Below are positions 11,581 to 11,722 of a DNA stretch of 11,722 nt, one piece after another. Position 1 is the first letter of the stretch, and each line of letters starts with the position of its first letter. Origin of the DNA: Candidatus Sifarchaeum subterraneum (GTDB lineage Archaea; Asgardarchaeota; Sifarchaeia; Sifarchaeales; Sifarchaeaceae); assembly GCA_016292335.1 (NCBI GenBank), contig JAECRX010000142.1:1-11722 (forward strand). The letters are read 5' to 3'. The position numbers and the translations under genes are program-made. The notes beneath the pieces were generated by a model that was given only the letters and a program-made list of their open reading frames with translations, searched no databases and had not been told where the DNA came from.

Positions 11581-11722
11581 ATGTTTATAGGAATAGATAA
11601 CGAAAAAGAACCATTTACAATCCCATTAGATGCTTTAACAACGCATTTATTCGTAGTTGGTGCTTCAGGGACTGGAAAGACCGTTACATGCAAAGCTATA
11701 ATTGAAGAGGCTGTTTTAAACA
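11581..11722 (+). CDS. HerA/FtsK-like P-loop ATPase, N-terminal part
   Basis: The frame opens at ATG 11581 behind AAAAGGGC and runs off the window after 47 codons. PFTIPLDALTTHLFVVGASG-TGKT contains a Walker A motif, G27-ASGTGK-T34, preceded by a beta strand and the phrase 'PL..L..H..VVG', which is typical of HerA/DUF87 and FtsK/VirB4-type DNA-pumping ATPases. Those act as hexameric rings on DNA, in repair, conjugation or defence. The Walker B, arginine finger and any extra domains lie outside, so the subfamily cannot be set. The very early P-loop means there is no large N-terminal domain such as the HAS barrel of classical HerA. Confidence 0.65.
   Translation, partial: MFIGIDNEKEPFTIPLDALTTHLFVVGASGTGKTVTCKAIIEEAVLN

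Overview
The window is archaeal, AT-rich and loosely packed. The evidence is the archaeal-type ribosomal protein run uL3-uL4-uL23-uL2, an RtcB RNA ligase with its partner archease, an intron-bearing class II tRNA-Ser, a tungsten-type aldehyde:ferredoxin oxidoreductase, and TATA-like boxes ahead of genes. The lineage cannot be fixed from the sequence. The long spacers and gene mix would suit an uncultivated anaerobe, for example an Asgard or other deep-branching archaeon, but that is a guess.

Layout. 1-348: 3' end of a TnpB-type gene with its right-end RNA scaffold, directly followed by a small two-helix membrane protein. 349-897: mostly empty, with one doubtful ORF. 898-2967: a two-gene operon of a small dicluster ferredoxin and an AOR-family oxidoreductase, probably leaderless. 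3173-3305: second TnpB-tail/RNA-scaffold copy, abutting a reverse-strand membrane protein gene (3270-3911) whose last codons lie in the element. 4204-4414: a strong inverted repeat, then a 37-residue zinc ribbon gene. 4445-5147 (reverse strand): tRNA-Ser(UGA) with two interruptions, and archease. 5671-7119: rtcB. 7120-7840: a long spacer with a compact unclassified RNA-like fold (7197-7275). 7841-10672: rplC-rplD-rplW-rplB homologues. 10771-10960: third TnpB-tail/RNA-scaffold copy, abutting a reverse-strand HEAT-like gene (10925-11308). 11581-end: start of a HerA/FtsK-like P-loop ATPase.

How the parts work together. tRNA-Ser needs splicing, and archease and RtcB are the pair that seals spliced tRNA halves, so 4445-7119 forms an RNA-processing neighbourhood. 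The ferredoxin and AOR form an electron-transfer pair. The most unusual theme is the dispersed, nearly identical ~94-base right-end RNA scaffold of IS200/IS605-type (TnpB) elements. It occurs three times in 11 kb, at least twice without an intact tnpB, and each copy ends exactly where a different flanking gene begins or ends. The adjoining 'guide' sequence is therefore drawn from a different host gene each time. The ribosomal operon, which normally runs on into rpsS, stops after rplB just before the third copy.
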